In this document: piece by piece, positions 33,877-44,942 of the stretch
How the letters are laid out: the number at the start of each line of letters is the position of its first letter
Numbering within the stretch: position 1 is the stretch's first letter
NCBI RefSeq assembly: GCF_000160555.1
Contig: NZ_GG749280.1
Coordinates: 49,840-113,839 of the forward strand
DNA length: 64,000 nucleotides
Direction of reading: 5' to 3'
DNA from: Centipeda noxia ATCC 43541
GTDB taxonomy: Bacteria > Bacillota > Negativicutes > Selenomonadales > Selenomonadaceae
The notes under the pieces: model-generated
Told to the model about the DNA's origin: nothing
The model's database searches: none
The model's input: the letters and a program-made list of their open reading frames with translations, nothing else
Position numbers and translations under genes: made by a program

Positions 33877-35027
33877 TATGCTTTTCTCTCCAATCTAAAA
33901 TATGCGATTTCGGGCGGACACCCGATCCGAAGAGGGAACCAGCTGCCGTTCCCCGTATGCACGTAACCGTAATTCTCTCCGATGCGCACCATCCCGCGCG
34001 TATACTTAAAAACGGGGAACAACGGCTGACCGAAGATACCGAACTGGCTGCCGTGCGTATGCCCCGACAGCGTCAAAGGGACTCTGCCGTGCGCAGCCGC
34101 ATCGTCGATGAACTCGGGATGATGCGCGAGCAGTATAGTCACGGCATCATCCGGAACATCCTGCATCGCCGCAGCGAAATAGGATTCCTTTTGTGCGTAG
34201 AAGGCATCGCCGCGTCCAAACGGGTAATCAACGCCTGCGATATAGAGGCTGCCGCGCCCCTCGACATGCTGTGCCCCATTCAGTACGACGCGCACCTTCT
34301 TCTCACGCTGCATGCGCTCTGCGATGAGGCGTCCGTTGTGATAGTATTCATGATTGCCGATACAGTACCAAATGCCGTTCGGATAGTCCTCCGCATGGGA
34401 TACAAGCACCTTCTCCGCGGCTTCGTTCAGTCGTTCATCATCAAAGATATCGCCGGTCACCGCGAGAAGGTCCGCACCGCTGCCTGCAACCTCCGAGAGC
34501 AGCGCCTCAAATTCCTCCACAGAGAAATATGCGCCCAGATGCACATCGCTGATCTGCGCGATCAGCATCCCGTCCGCCTCGTCGGGCAGGCCGCGTACAG
34601 GGATTTCATAGTCTCTGCGCACGGTATGATGCCGCTCGACAAATGCGCCGTAGCTGCTGAGCAAAAGTCCTGCCGCAGGATAAAGCGCCGCATTTTTGAG
34701 AATGCGCCGCCGCACGGGATCGTACGGAATCTGCCTCGTTTTTCGCATGAGGAAACGCAGCCCAGCTGCAGTCATCACGGCAGCGAGTGCGATCAGCTGC
34801 CCGACAAAGAGCAGGATGATCGGCAGTATGAGTTCCCCTGCCCAGCCGTCTGTCCGATGCGTACTGAACAAAAAGAATAGGCCCCCGATGCTGCCGATGT
34901 CAAAGGCGGCAATGCCGGTGCGCACTGCAATCAGGCGCCGTCCTTCTGTCAGATACCGCAGGAAATAGACGGACAGTCCGAGGATCAAACCGACTGTACC
35001 AAAAACGATCAGGATGAAACCGGGCAA
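33876..35027 (-). CDS. Membrane-anchored metallophosphoesterase (YkuE/YaeI-like)
   Basis: A 383-residue protein with four N-terminal membrane segments (residues about 1-125) and a calcineurin-type phosphoesterase domain. The metal ligands are visible in order: ISDVHLG, TGDIFDD, GNHEYY, AHHPEF and SGHTHGSQFG. YaeI/YkuE relatives remove phosphate from lipid substrates at the membrane. The start is TTG 35027, behind GGGAGG. It is the first gene of a tightly overlapping trio with a GT41 glycosyltransferase and a methyltransferase; the AEC transporter ends 30 bases upstream. Confidence 0.85.
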   Translation of the reverse strand: MPGFILIVFGTVGLILGLSVYFLRYLTEGRRLIAVRTGIAAFDIGSIGGLFFLFSTHRTDGWAGELILPIILLFVGQLIALAAVMTAAGLRFLMRKTRQIPYDPVRRRILKNAALYPAAGLLLSSYGAFVERHHTVRRDYEIPVRGLPDEADGMLIAQISDVHLGAYFSVEEFEALLSEVAGSGADLLAVTGDIFDDERLNEAAEKVLVSHAEDYPNGIWYCIGNHEYYHNGRLIAERMQREKKVRVVLNGAQHVEGRGSLYIAGVDYPFGRGDAFYAQKESYFAAAMQDVPDDAVTILLAHHPEFIDDAAAHGRVPLTLSGHTHGSQFGIFGQPLFPVFKYTRGMVRIGENYGYVHTGNGSWFPLRIGCPPEIAYFRLERKA

Positions 35028-35057
35028 AGGAACCTCCCTTCGGGCACAAGCATCATA

Positions 35058-35975
35058 TCAAAGCCCTGTAATCATAGAAACAAATGGAATTGTCGCCACC
35101 GAGATCAGTGTCGAGAGCGCGATGATCTCCGTCATCAGAGGATAGGCGACCTTATTGTAGAGCAGCGCTACCATCGCCACCATACCGCCCGTCGGCGCAG
35201 CGACAATGACAAGACTGCAGCCGAGGATGTAGGGGTTTGTGACAAACATCTTCATCGCAAACAGAATTGGAATCGGCAGCACGACCGCCTTGAGGAATGT
35301 ATAGACCAAGAGTTTGCGGTCCGTGAGCATGTGACGCACATGGATATCCTTGAGCGATGCGCCGATCATCATCATCGCAAGCGGAGCCGTCAGTGCGCCG
35401 ATCATCGTAAATGCCTGCATGACGAGAGGATGCGTAGGGATCTCGCCGAAGTAGATGACGCAGGCGATCAGCGACGCGATGATGCCGGGGTTGAGCAGCA
35501 TGCGGAACATCTCGCGTCCGCGGCGCTTATGAATGCTGATGGAAGAAACGCCGTAGACAAAGAACAGCAGGTTGGCCGGAATGAAGAACAGCGTCATGTA
35601 GACAACCGCCTGATCGCCGTAGACCCCTTGAACAAGCGGCAGCCCCATAAAGAGGGAATTGTTGAACCAGAACGACAGATTTACAGCGCCGCGCAGGCGT
35701 CCGCGAAAACGCAGAATGAGCGGCAGGAGGAATCCGACAAAACACATCATGGCGAGCAGCGCAGCGTATGCCGCATAGGTCTCGATAACCTGCGTCAGCC
35801 CCATATGTTCCTCCGCATGCATGGCCGCAGAGATGATGAGCGACGGGCATGCAATATTGACGATCAGAGAGGAAAACTGCTCCTGGTTGTTCGGAATAAT
35901 GATGTTGTAGCGGCGTGCGAGCGCGCCCGCAAAGATCATCAGAAAGAATACGACCATCTGACCTAAAATCAGCAT
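35058..35975 (-). CDS. AEC (auxin efflux carrier) family transporter
   Basis: A 305-residue integral membrane protein with about ten spans in two five-span halves. Family marks are NIACPSLIISA in the first half, LSFWFNNSLFMGLPLV, and TAPLAMMMIGASL plus VIVAAPTGGMVAM in the second. Bacterial AEC members export or import organic acids such as malate or malonate; the substrate here is unknown. The Shine-Dalgarno before ATG 35975 is weak. It is 30 bases upstream of the metallophosphoesterase gene and likely cotranscribed with that trio. Confidence 0.85.
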   Translation of the reverse strand: MLILGQMVVFFLMIFAGALARRYNIIIPNNQEQFSSLIVNIACPSLIISAAMHAEEHMGLTQVIETYAAYAALLAMMCFVGFLLPLILRFRGRLRGAVNLSFWFNNSLFMGLPLVQGVYGDQAVVYMTLFFIPANLLFFVYGVSSISIHKRRGREMFRMLLNPGIIASLIACVIYFGEIPTHPLVMQAFTMIGALTAPLAMMMIGASLKDIHVRHMLTDRKLLVYTFLKAVVLPIPILFAMKMFVTNPYILGCSLVIVAAPTGGMVAMVALLYNKVAYPLMTEIIALSTLISVATIPFVSMITGL

Positions 35976-36065
35976 CTCAAGATTACCCTCTTTTCAGTTC
36001 ATATATTTTCCCCTTTCCCCGCTTTTTGTGGAAGCAATGCAGGGACGAACGAGCCGACGGGGCGT

Positions 36066-38897
36066 TTATCTGTGTTTTTCTTCGAGCAGCGGCTTCAGGA
36101 AATGGCCCGTATAGGACTCTGCCGTCTTTACAATCTGTTCCGGCGTTCCCTTCGCGACGACAGTCCCGCCGCGCACGCCACCCTCGGGTCCGAGGTCGAT
36201 CACATAGTCCGCAGCCTTAATCACGTCGAGATTGTGCTCGATAACGACAACCGTATCGCCGCCGTCCACGAGGCGCTGCAGAATGACGAGCAGCTTGTGG
36301 ATATCCGCCGCATGCAGTCCCGTCGTCGGCTCGTCGAGAATGTAAAGTGTCTTGCCCGTGCTGCGCTTGGACAGCTCCGTCGCGAGCTTGACGCGCTGTG
36401 CCTCACCTCCCGAGAGCGTCGTCGCGGGCTGGCCGAGACGGATATAGCCGAGCCCCACATCGCGGATGACCTCGAGTTTGCGTGCAATGCGCGGTACATT
36501 TTGAAAGAAGGTCACCGCTTCCTCGATGGTCATATCGAGCACCTCAGCGATGGTCTTTCCTTTGTAGTGCACCTCGAGCGTCTCACGGTTATAGCGCGCT
36601 CCTTTGCAGACCTCGCAGGGAACGTAGACATCGGGCAGGAACTGCATCTCGATCTTGAGGATGCCGTCGCCGCGGCACGCCTCGCAGCGTCCGCCCTTGA
36701 CGTTAAAGCTGAACCGCCCCGCCTTGTACCCGCGCATCCGCGACTCGGAGACCTGGCTGAACAAATCGCGGATGGCATCGAAAACGCCCGTATACGTCGC
36801 TGGATTCGAACGCGGCGTGCGCCCGATCGGCTGCTGATCGATATTGATGACCTTGTCGATGTGCTCGAGGCCCTTGATCTTCTTGTGTTTTCCGGGTTTC
36901 CCCTTCGCACGGTACAGACGCGAGGCGACGCCGCGATAGAGGATCTCATTGACGAGCGTCGATTTGCCCGAGCCGGAGACGCCCGTGACGAGCGTCAATG
37001 TACCGAGCGGGAACTTTACGTTGATCTCTTTGAGATTGTTCTCCGCGGCGCCCACGATCTCGAGGAAATTCCCGCTGCCCTTGCGCCGCGTCTTGGGCAC
37101 GGGAATGAACTTCTTGCGTGCGAGATACTGCCCCGTGATGGAGGCGGGGTTCTTCATGATCTCCTTCGCTGTCCCCTCGGCGACCACCTCGCCGCCGTGC
37201 TCTCCTGCGCCGGGACCGATGTCGATGATGTGATCGGCGGCGTACATCGTATCCTCGTCGTGTTCGACAACGATCAGCGTATTGCCGAGATCGCGCAGAT
37301 GGCGCAGCGTCGCGAGCAGGCGGTTATTGTCGCGCTGATGGAGGCCGATGCTCGGTTCATCGAGGATATAGAGTACACCCATCAGTCCCGAGCCGATCTG
37401 CGTTGCCAGACGGATGCGCTGTGCCTCTCCGCCCGAGAGGGTTGCTGCAGCGCGCGAGAGCGTGAGGTAGTCCAGGCCCACATCGAGGAGGAAGTGCAGG
37501 CGCGCGTGAATCTCTTTCAAAATTTCTGCAGCAATCTTCGCCTCACGCGGGCTGAATTCCTTCTCCGCCTCTGTCAAAAATGCGTCCGCATCGCGGATGG
37601 TGAATGCCGTAAGATCGGCGATATTCTTCCCGCCGACTGTCACGGCAAGCGTCTCTGGTTTCAGCCGCGCCCCGTGACACGCCGTACACGGCGTATCCGT
37701 CATATAGTCCTCATAACTCTCGCGCATCTCCTCGGAGTCCGTCTCGCGGTAGCGGCGTGCAAGCGCCGGCAGAACACCCTCATAGGGCACATTGTACTCC
37801 TTTTCCTCGCCGAACATATTTGTATATTGGAAGGAAACATATTCCTCCGAGCCATAGAGAAGTGCATGCTGTGTTTTCTTGTCCATGCGGTTCCACGGCG
37901 TATGCTCGTCGTAATCATGCTCGCGGAGAAGCGCCGTGATCGCGCGCATCCCGTAGGAGTTCGGATTTTTCGAGAGCGGCGCAAAGACGCCGTCCGCAAC
38001 GCTGAGCGTCGGGTCAGGCAGGACAAGTTCGGGATCGAACTCCTTATGACTGCCGAGTCCCGTACAGACAGGGCATGCACCGAACGGGCTGTTGAACGAG
38101 AACATGCGCGGGGCAATCTCAGGAAGCGAGATGCCGCAGTCCACGCAGGCAAAATTCTCACTGAACATGAGGAGATCCCCGTCCACGATCTGCACATAGA
38201 CCACGCCGCCGCCGGCGCGGAGCGAGGTCTCAAGTGAGTCCGTCAGTCGGCTCTCCATCCCTTCGCGCACAACAAGGCGATCGACCACGATCTCGATCGT
38301 ATGCTTCTTCTGCTTCTCGAGCACGATCTCTTCACCGAGATCGCGCAGTTCCCCGTCAATGCGCACGCGCACATAGCCGTCGCGGCGAATCTGGTCGAGG
38401 ATCTTGCGGTGTTCCCCCTTCTTTCCGCGCACGAGCTGCGCCATGATGAGCAGCTTCGTTCCCTCGGGCAGGGCCATAATCGCATCCGCCATCTGATCGA
38501 CGCTCTGCTGCGTGATGGGCTTGCCGCAGTTTGGGCAGTGCGGACGCCCCGCGCGCGCATAGAGCAGGCGCAGGTAGTCGTAGATCTCCGTCACCGTGCC
38601 GACCGTCGAGCGCGGGTTGTGGCTCGTCGTCTTTTGATCGATTGAGATCGCAGGAGACAGCCCCTCGATGTTGTCCACATCGGGCTTGTCCATCTGTCCG
38701 AGAAACTGCCGCGCATATGCGGACAGGGACTCCACATAACGGCGCTGTCCCTCGGCGTAAATCGTGTCAAACGCGAGTGAGGACTTGCCCGAGCCGGACA
38801 GCCCCGTCACCACAACTAATTTATCGCGCGGAATCTCCACGTTGATATTCTTCAAATTATGGGCGCGTGCCCCTTCAATTTTAATACTTTCGTTCAT
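36066..38897 (-). CDS. uvrA: UvrABC excinuclease subunit A
   Basis: A 943-residue DNA damage recognition ATPase, full length for the family. It has two ABC modules: Walker [10 protein letters not shown] near residue 30 and GVSGSGKST near 645, signatures [12 protein letters not shown] and [12 protein letters not shown]. Zinc fingers are visible as [15 protein letters not shown]...CPVCTG and CEACRGDG...CEVC. It loads UvrB onto lesions in nucleotide excision repair. ATG 38897 lies 7 bases after the uvrB stop, so the pair forms an operon in the order uvrB-uvrA. Confidence 0.97.
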   Translation of the reverse strand: MNESIKIEGARAHNLKNINVEIPRDKLVVVTGLSGSGKSSLAFDTIYAEGQRRYVESLSAYARQFLGQMDKPDVDNIEGLSPAISIDQKTTSHNPRSTVGTVTEIYDYLRLLYARAGRPHCPNCGKPITQQSVDQMADAIMALPEGTKLLIMAQLVRGKKGEHRKILDQIRRDGYVRVRIDGELRDLGEEIVLEKQKKHTIEIVVDRLVVREGMESRLTDSLETSLRAGGGVVYVQIVDGDLLMFSENFACVDCGISLPEIAPRMFSFNSPFGACPVCTGLGSHKEFDPELVLPDPTLSVADGVFAPLSKNPNSYGMRAITALLREHDYDEHTPWNRMDKKTQHALLYGSEEYVSFQYTNMFGEEKEYNVPYEGVLPALARRYRETDSEEMRESYEDYMTDTPCTACHGARLKPETLAVTVGGKNIADLTAFTIRDADAFLTEAEKEFSPREAKIAAEILKEIHARLHFLLDVGLDYLTLSRAAATLSGGEAQRIRLATQIGSGLMGVLYILDEPSIGLHQRDNNRLLATLRHLRDLGNTLIVVEHDEDTMYAADHIIDIGPGAGEHGGEVVAEGTAKEIMKNPASITGQYLARKKFIPVPKTRRKGSGNFLEIVGAAENNLKEINVKFPLGTLTLVTGVSGSGKSTLVNEILYRGVASRLYRAKGKPGKHKKIKGLEHIDKVINIDQQPIGRTPRSNPATYTGVFDAIRDLFSQVSESRMRGYKAGRFSFNVKGGRCEACRGDGILKIEMQFLPDVYVPCEVCKGARYNRETLEVHYKGKTIAEVLDMTIEEAVTFFQNVPRIARKLEVIRDVGLGYIRLGQPATTLSGGEAQRVKLATELSKRSTGKTLYILDEPTTGLHAADIHKLLVILQRLVDGGDTVVVIEHNLDVIKAADYVIDLGPEGGVRGGTVVAKGTPEQIVKTAESYTGHFLKPLLEEKHR

Positions 38898-38904
38898 GTT
38901 GTTC

Positions 38905-40950
38905 CTATTTCTTCTTTTTCTTTGGCAGTTCGCCTTCGAGTTCCACAATCATATCGCGCAGCTCTGCCGCGCGCTCGAATTCGAGCGCACGCGATGCCTG
39001 CTGCATTTCACGCAGAAGGCTCTTGACGAGATTTTCGCGGTCCTTCTTCGCGAGTTTCTTCTTCGCCTTAGAGTCCTGCCTCCCGTAGGGCTCTTTGCCC
39101 TCGGCGGCGACAAGGGTCATCTCAATCAGCGGAACAATGGGCTTTTCGATGGTCTTCGGCGTGATGCCGTGCGCTTCATTATATTCATTCTGGATCGTAC
39201 GGCGGCGCTCCGTCTCCTCGATCGCACGCTGCATCGAACCCGTAACGACATCACCGTACATGATGACATGCCCCCCTGCATTGCGCGCGGCGCGTCCGAT
39301 GGTCTGGATGAGCGCGGTGTCGGAACGCAGGAAGCCCTCCTTATCCGCATCGAGAATGGCGATGAGCGAGACTTCCGGCATATCGAGCCCCTCGCGCAGG
39401 AGGTTGATGCCGACGAGCACGTCGAACTCACCCGCACGCAGGTCGTGGATAATCTCCGCACGCTCTATAGTCGCAATGTCCGAGTGGAGGTAGCGCACCT
39501 TGACCCCCGCTTCGCGCAGATAGTCTGTGAGATGCTCTGCCATCCGCTTCGTCAGGGTCGTAACGAGCACGCGCTCATTGCGCTCAATACGGAGGCGAAT
39601 CTCTGAGAGCAGATCGTCGATCTGCCCGTCAAGCGGGCGCACCTCGACCACAGGGTCAAGGAGCCCCGTCGGGCGAATGATCTGCTGCGTGACCTGCTGT
39701 GCCTGCTGGATTTCATATTTTCCCGGCGTCGCCGAGACGTAGACGATCTGATTGACGCGCGCCGCGAACTCCTCGAATGTCAGCGGACGGTTGTCGAACG
39801 CGGACGGCAGGCGGAAGCCATTGTCCACAAGTGAGATCTTGCGGCTGCGGTCACCGCCGTACATGGCGTGGATCTGCGGTAGGGTCACGTGGGACTCGTC
39901 GATCATGATGAGGAAGTCCTCGGGGAAATAATCGAGGAGTGTATATGGCGTATCCCCTGCGTTCCTGTGCGTAAGGTGGCGCGAGTAGTTCTCAATGCCG
40001 GAGCAGTAGCCCATCTCCTCCATCATCTCGAGGTCGTAGTTCGTACGCTGTTCGAGCCGCTGCGCTTCGAGGAGTTTGCCCGCGCCCTTGAGTTCATCCA
40101 GGCGCTCCGCAAGCTCCGTACGGATATCCGCCATTGCGATTTTCATATCCTCATCGTCCGTGACATAGTGAGACGCAGGAAAGACCATCGAATGCAGACG
40201 TTCACCGTAGACCTCGCCCGAGGTCACATCAAACTCGATGATGCGTTCGACCTCGTCGCCGAACATCTCGATGCGCACTCCCCGGTTGTTGTAGCCCGCA
40301 GGATAGATCTCGACTACATCACCGCGCACGCGGAAACGTCCGCGCTCGAAGGCGATGTCGTTGCGTTCGTAACGAATGGAGACGAGTTTCTGCAGGATCT
40401 CCTCGCGCGGGATCGTCTGTCCCTTGTGCACGGAGAGCACCATCTCGTGGTAGCTCTCCGGTGAGCCGAGGCCGTAGATGCAGGATACGCTCGCGACGAT
40501 GATGACGTCACGCCGTTCAAACAGCGAGCAGGTCGCTGAGTGACGCAGCTCGTCGATCTCGTCATTGATGGAGGCGTCCTTTTCGATGTAAGTGTCCGTC
40601 TGCGCAATATATGCCTCAGGCTGATAGTAATCATAATAGCTGACGAAGTACCCGACATAATTATCAGGAAAGAACGACTTGAACTCACTCGCGAGCTGCG
40701 CAGCAAGCGTCTTGTTGTGCGCGATGACGAGCGTCGGCCGCTGCACGCGCTCGATGACCTTTGCCATCGTATAGGTCTTGCCCGTGCCCGTCGCGCCGAG
40801 CAGCACCTGTGCGGTCATCCCGTTCTCGATGCCGCCTGCAAGATCGGCGATTGCCTGCGGCTGATCGCCCATCGGTTCAAAGGGAGCAGCGACTTTGAAC
40901 GGAAGCTCCGTATCGAACCGCGTTGTATTGAGTTTTGGAACCATCGCCAT
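38905..40950 (-). CDS. uvrB: UvrABC excinuclease subunit B
   Basis: A 681-residue helicase-like repair protein. Walker A is [10 protein letters not shown], the beta-hairpin region is [14 protein letters not shown], the DEAD-like box is [10 protein letters not shown], and the motif VI region is [12 protein letters not shown]. The C-terminal UVR domain ([20 protein letters not shown]) binds UvrC/UvrA, and the protein ends in poly-lysine. It verifies damage and recruits UvrC. ATG 40950 follows GGAGGAGAG. A TTTCCA-N17-TATAAT promoter is upstream; I found no LexA-type box. Confidence 0.97.
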   Translation of the reverse strand: MAMVPKLNTTRFDTELPFKVAAPFEPMGDQPQAIADLAGGIENGMTAQVLLGATGTGKTYTMAKVIERVQRPTLVIAHNKTLAAQLASEFKSFFPDNYVGYFVSYYDYYQPEAYIAQTDTYIEKDASINDEIDELRHSATCSLFERRDVIIVASVSCIYGLGSPESYHEMVLSVHKGQTIPREEILQKLVSIRYERNDIAFERGRFRVRGDVVEIYPAGYNNRGVRIEMFGDEVERIIEFDVTSGEVYGERLHSMVFPASHYVTDDEDMKIAMADIRTELAERLDELKGAGKLLEAQRLEQRTNYDLEMMEEMGYCSGIENYSRHLTHRNAGDTPYTLLDYFPEDFLIMIDESHVTLPQIHAMYGGDRSRKISLVDNGFRLPSAFDNRPLTFEEFAARVNQIVYVSATPGKYEIQQAQQVTQQIIRPTGLLDPVVEVRPLDGQIDDLLSEIRLRIERNERVLVTTLTKRMAEHLTDYLREAGVKVRYLHSDIATIERAEIIHDLRAGEFDVLVGINLLREGLDMPEVSLIAILDADKEGFLRSDTALIQTIGRAARNAGGHVIMYGDVVTGSMQRAIEETERRRTIQNEYNEAHGITPKTIEKPIVPLIEMTLVAAEGKEPYGRQDSKAKKKLAKKDRENLVKSLLREMQQASRALEFERAAELRDMIVELEGELPKKKKK

Positions 40951-41026
40951 CGGCCGCTCTCCTCCGATCTGTTAAAAAGTCATTCTTGTATTATAACGCA
41001 TTCGGCGTACGATGGAAATAGCATGC

Positions 41027-41053
41027 GAAAAGAAGCACCCCGCAGGGTGCTTC
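41027..41053 (-). terminator. Terminator of the leuS / HD-GYP transcript
   Basis: GAAGCACCC (41032-41040) pairs with GGGTGCTTC (41045-41053); on the minus strand it is followed by TTTTCG. It isolates the transcript from uvrB. Confidence 0.82.
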
Positions 41054-41066
41054 GAACAACCGCATC

Positions 41067-42215
41067 TCAGAGTTTGCTGACATCGGTCGCCGTCATGATC
41101 TCGACAACTGTGAGATCCTTGACCGTATTGAGATCGATGAAGCCTCCGTCCGCGAGCTGGACAACCGGCATAGCCGTGACGCGCGATTCATCGATGTAGA
41201 CGATGCGTCCTGCTGTACCATCCGAAAGACGCAGCCAGCAGCCATTGAGCGCAGCATTGAGCTTTCGCATAAAGAGTACAGCGTACTCCGAATCGAGTTT
41301 TCCGTCAAGCACATCGGCATAGAGGATCTTGAACACCTCGAACGGCGAGCGCTTCTCTGCATAGCTGCGGCTCGACGCCATCGCATCGTAGCTGTCGAGC
41401 ACAGCGAGCACCTTGCCAAACGTACAGATTTCCATATCCACCAAGCCGAACGGATAGCCCGAACCGTCGTTGCGCTCATGGTGCTGAAGAACTCCGTTCA
41501 TGAGATCCGTACGCGTGGAGAGATCGCTGGCCTCGAGAAGCTTAAAGCTGTCGACAACATGATTTTTAAGAATGTCGAACTCTTCCTCGGTCAGAACGCC
41601 CTTCTTCTCGAGCAAGTCCTTCGGGATCATCTGCTTGCCGATGTCGAGGAAGAGTCCGGCCAGGACCATGTTCTGCCGATCAATTCCGGTGAGTCCCATC
41701 CACTTTGCCATGAGTCCGCCGAGAATGGCGAGATGGACACAGTGATGGAGGTTGTAATCCCCCTCCTGGTTCATGCTGTAAATCATAGAGATCGCCGTTG
41801 CGCCCTCTTTGTACAGATCGCGCAGGCGACCGCTGGACATCACGTTCTGCAGGATCTCCATATTGAGTTTCCCGGTCTCTGCTGCCTCGTGAAAAAGTTT
41901 CTCCATCTCGGCATAGACGTAACGGTAATTCTCCTCGTATCTGATATCCAGCTTGACATCGCGCTCGGGCATCACCGTTCCCTCAAAGATGGGCATCGCT
42001 CCCCGCCGCGTCGCTTTTTCCTTTTGAACAGCGGCAAAAATACTGTCCTCATCGACATAGACGGATGCAATTCCCTTCTCCTTGAGGAGCTTAATCGTCT
42101 CTCGGTCCAGAACGGTGCCGCCCTCTACGAGAACGACTTCTGACTCCCCTTCGTAAACCGTACGCCCGATCAGCATCTCCGGCAGCAGGCTCCGGACAGC
42201 AAACGCTTTTAACAT
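41067..42215 (-). CDS. HD-GYP domain protein with altered HD dyad
   Basis: A 382-residue protein with an N-terminal unassigned region (1-115) and an HD-GYP domain (about 125-320). HCVHLAILG, HHERNDGSGYPFGL (the GYP motif) and LDSYDAMASSR are present. The HD dyad itself, normally LLHDIGK, reads LFLDIGK, so the metal-binding His is Leu (codon CTC). This predicts loss or change of c-di-GMP phosphodiesterase activity; the protein may be a sensor or scaffold. The C terminus (residues 320-382) is a small beta-rich module. ATG 42215 lies 36 bases after leuS, and the two share a transcript and terminator. Confidence 0.82.
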   Translation of the reverse strand: MLKAFAVRSLLPEMLIGRTVYEGESEVVLVEGGTVLDRETIKLLKEKGIASVYVDEDSIFAAVQKEKATRRGAMPIFEGTVMPERDVKLDIRYEENYRYVYAEMEKLFHEAAETGKLNMEILQNVMSSGRLRDLYKEGATAISMIYSMNQEGDYNLHHCVHLAILGGLMAKWMGLTGIDRQNMVLAGLFLDIGKQMIPKDLLEKKGVLTEEEFDILKNHVVDSFKLLEASDLSTRTDLMNGVLQHHERNDGSGYPFGLVDMEICTFGKVLAVLDSYDAMASSRSYAEKRSPFEVFKILYADVLDGKLDSEYAVLFMRKLNAALNGCWLRLSDGTAGRIVYIDESRVTAMPVVQLADGGFIDLNTVKDLTVVEIMTATDVSKL

Positions 42216-42251
42216 AGACTTTCTCTCCCTTTTTCATCCTTGATTTGTGCC

Positions 42252-44723
42252 TTACTTCACAACAATGTTGACGAGCTTCTCGGGCACACAGACGACCTTC
42301 ACAATGGTCTTTCCCTCGGTGAGCTCCTTCGCACGCGGCAATTCGGTCACAATCCGCTCCATCGCCTCTCTGTCCAGATCAGCGGCAATCTTCACCCGGC
42401 CGCGCACCTTGCCGTTGATCTGCAAGACCACCTCAATCTCATCCCGCGTGAGCGCGAACGCATCGCAGGCAGGCCATTTCTGGGCGTGCACGCTGCCCGT
42501 AAAGAGCCGTTCCCAGAGTTCCTCCGTGATGTGCGGAGCAAAGGGAGCGAGCATGCGCAGCAGCGCACGCGCCGTCTCACGCGCCAGCGCCGGAGAGAGT
42601 TCCTTCTCCTGAAATGCGTAGAACGCGTTGACCAGCTCCATAACGGAGGAGATCGCTGTATTGAACATGAAGCGATCCCGTACGTCCTCCGTGACCTTCC
42701 TGATGGTTATATGCAGAACGCGGCGCAGATCGACCTCCTCCGCGCTGAGCGATGACACATCATAGACATCGGATGCGCCCTTGATCACCTTCTCAAACTG
42801 TAGGAGGATGCGCCAGACACGATTGAGGAAACGGAACGCGCCCTCGACCCCCTGATCGCTCCAGTCCAGATCGCGGTCCACCGGAGCCGCAAACAGGATG
42901 AAGAGACGCGCCGTATCGGCACCGTAGTGCTCAATGATCTCCTCAGGCGAGACAACGTTGCCGAGGGACTTCGACATCTTCGCACCGTCCTTGATGACCA
43001 TGCCCTGCGTGAGGAGATTCGTAAACGGCTCATCAAAGTCCAGCATCCCCGCGTCGCGCAGCACCTTCGTAAAAAAGCGCGCATAGAGGAGATGCAGAAT
43101 CGCATGCTCAATGCCGCCGATGTACTGATCGACGGGCGCCCAATAGTTCACCTTGTCCCGGTCAAACGGGCGCTCCGTGTTGTGCGGGTCGGCGTAGCGG
43201 TAGTAGTACCACGAGGAGCAGATAAAGGTGTCCATCGTGTCCGTCTCGCGCGTCGCGTCGCGGCCGCACTTCGGACATGTGCAGTGAAGGAAGTGCTCGC
43301 TCGATGAGAGCGGCGAAACCGAGCCGCCATCAAACGACACATCCTCCGGCAGACGTACGGGAAGCTCCTCCTCCGGGACGAGCACTTCTCCGCATTTCTC
43401 GCAGTTCACGATGGGGATGGGGGCGCCCCAGTAGCGCTGGCGCGAGATGAGCCAGTCGCGCAGGCGATAGTTAACGCGGCGCTTGCCGAACCCCTGCGTC
43501 TCTGCCTCGTCGATGATGGCGCCCATCGCCGCTTGCATCTCCATCCCCGTGAACTTGCCGGAGTTGATGAGGATGCCTTCCTTCTCAACGTAGGCCGCCG
43601 TCATGTCCTCCAGGCGCAGTTCCCCCTCAGGCGGACGGATGGTGAGGATCTTGCGGATGCCGTATTTCTCCGCGAACATCCAGTCGCGCTGATCCTCGGA
43701 CGGTACCGCCATGACCGCACCCGTACCGTACTCAAAGAGCACGTAGTTCGTAATCCAGATCTCGACCTGCTCGCCATTGAACGGATTCGTGCAGAAGAGG
43801 CCGGTAAAGATGCCCTCCTTCTCCGACTCGCTCGAGGAGCGCTCGATGTCCGACTGCTTACGGACGCGTGTGCAGAACGCGCGAATCTCGTCTGCCTTGT
43901 CGCTGATGGCGCAGATCTTCTCCACGAGCGGATGCTCGGGTGCGAGTGCAAGGAAGGTGATGCCGAAGACGGTATCGGGACGCGTCGTGTAGACGGATAT
44001 CTCTGTATCGAGCGCAGGCGCGGGCAAACGGAACTCGAGGCCCTCGCTTCGCCCGATCCAGTTCTCCTGCATCGTCTTAACGCGCTCGGGCCAGCCGGGC
44101 AGCTTTGCAAGATCGGCGAGCAGCTCGTCGGCATAGTCCGTGATCTTAAAGAACCACTGCGCGAGGTTTTTCTTTTGTACTTCGGATTTGCAGCGCCAGC
44201 ATTTCCCGTCCTCGACCTGCTCATTGGCGAGCACCGTTCCGCAGGTCTCGCACCAGTTGACAGAGGCCGCCTTTTTATACGCCAGCCCCTTTTTATAAAA
44301 GAGTTCAAAGAACCACTGCGTCCAGCGATAGTAATCCTCGCGGCAGGTGATGACCTCGCGGTCCCAGTCGTACGCGAGCCCGAGCGCACGCTGCTGGCGC
44401 TCCATATTCTCAATGTTCGCATACGTCCACTGCGCAGGATGTACTTTGTTCTGGATCGCCGCATTCTCGGCGGGCATGCCAAAGGAATCGAACCCCATCG
44501 GGTGCAGCACATTGTATCCTTCCATCGTGCGGAAGCGCGCGATCACATCTCCGATCGAATAGTTGCGGACATGCCCCATGTGGAGTTTTCCCGACGGATA
44601 CGGAAACATCTCAAGCACGTAATACTTCGGTTTCGTATCGTCCTCCTCCGTGCGGCAGCGGTGCTCTGTCTCCCAGATTTTCTGCCACTTCGCTTCAATC
44701 TTCTGCGGGCAATATCTCTCCAC
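42252..44723 (-). CDS. leuS: Leucyl-tRNA synthetase
   Basis: An 823-residue class I aminoacyl-tRNA synthetase. The signatures are [16 protein letters not shown] (HIGH box as HMGH) and KMSKSLGN. The CP1 editing domain carries [10 protein letters not shown] and [14 protein letters not shown]; the Asp that locks leucine out of the editing site (RD) is kept, though the usual AHDQ reads SEDQ. Zinc-binding cysteines ([29 protein letters not shown]) are present. GTG 44723 is the start, behind GGGAGG. TTGACC-N16-TATAAT at 44772-44799 is the promoter; there is no room for a T-box. Confidence 0.96.
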   Translation of the reverse strand: MERYCPQKIEAKWQKIWETEHRCRTEEDDTKPKYYVLEMFPYPSGKLHMGHVRNYSIGDVIARFRTMEGYNVLHPMGFDSFGMPAENAAIQNKVHPAQWTYANIENMERQQRALGLAYDWDREVITCREDYYRWTQWFFELFYKKGLAYKKAASVNWCETCGTVLANEQVEDGKCWRCKSEVQKKNLAQWFFKITDYADELLADLAKLPGWPERVKTMQENWIGRSEGLEFRLPAPALDTEISVYTTRPDTVFGITFLALAPEHPLVEKICAISDKADEIRAFCTRVRKQSDIERSSSESEKEGIFTGLFCTNPFNGEQVEIWITNYVLFEYGTGAVMAVPSEDQRDWMFAEKYGIRKILTIRPPEGELRLEDMTAAYVEKEGILINSGKFTGMEMQAAMGAIIDEAETQGFGKRRVNYRLRDWLISRQRYWGAPIPIVNCEKCGEVLVPEEELPVRLPEDVSFDGGSVSPLSSSEHFLHCTCPKCGRDATRETDTMDTFICSSWYYYRYADPHNTERPFDRDKVNYWAPVDQYIGGIEHAILHLLYARFFTKVLRDAGMLDFDEPFTNLLTQGMVIKDGAKMSKSLGNVVSPEEIIEHYGADTARLFILFAAPVDRDLDWSDQGVEGAFRFLNRVWRILLQFEKVIKGASDVYDVSSLSAEEVDLRRVLHITIRKVTEDVRDRFMFNTAISSVMELVNAFYAFQEKELSPALARETARALLRMLAPFAPHITEELWERLFTGSVHAQKWPACDAFALTRDEIEVVLQINGKVRGRVKIAADLDREAMERIVTELPRAKELTEGKTIVKVVCVPEKLVNIVVK

Positions 44724-44771
44724 TATGCTCTTGCTCCTCCCGGTCTATTTTACTTAATATAGCTGTCATAT

Positions 44772-44799
44772 ATTATACATGATCAGAGAAAATGGTCAA
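44772..44799 (-). promoter_or_regulatory. leuS promoter
   Basis: Minus-strand TTGACC (44794-44799), 16 bases, TATAAT (44772-44777). Confidence 0.65.
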
Positions 44800-44942
44800 T
44801 CGTTATTCATATTGTTCCTAAAGATTTTTTAGGACTTATTGCCCCCCTATGTGTAACAGAATACTATGACAAAACATATACAAACATATGTCTTCTATGT
44901 TAATATAAAATACAATTGCATGCTGGGAAAGGAGCTGCACTT

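Noticed and set aside
36072..38237. A 721-codon open frame on the plus strand opposite uvrA, and similar long antisense frames opposite narG, leuS and the U32 gene
   Set aside because: They lie exactly antisense to well-conserved genes, lack ribosome binding sites and have the residue composition (many Arg, Ala, Asp) produced by reading high-GC3 genes backwards.
40951..41030. LexA/SOS box upstream of uvrB
   Set aside because: No CGAAC-N4-GTTCG-like palindrome is visible; only a promoter-like TATAAT and the neighbouring terminator.
44724..44860. T-box leader in front of leuS
   Set aside because: Only about 50 bases separate the predicted promoter from the start codon, and no AGGGTGGNACCGCG-type core is present.
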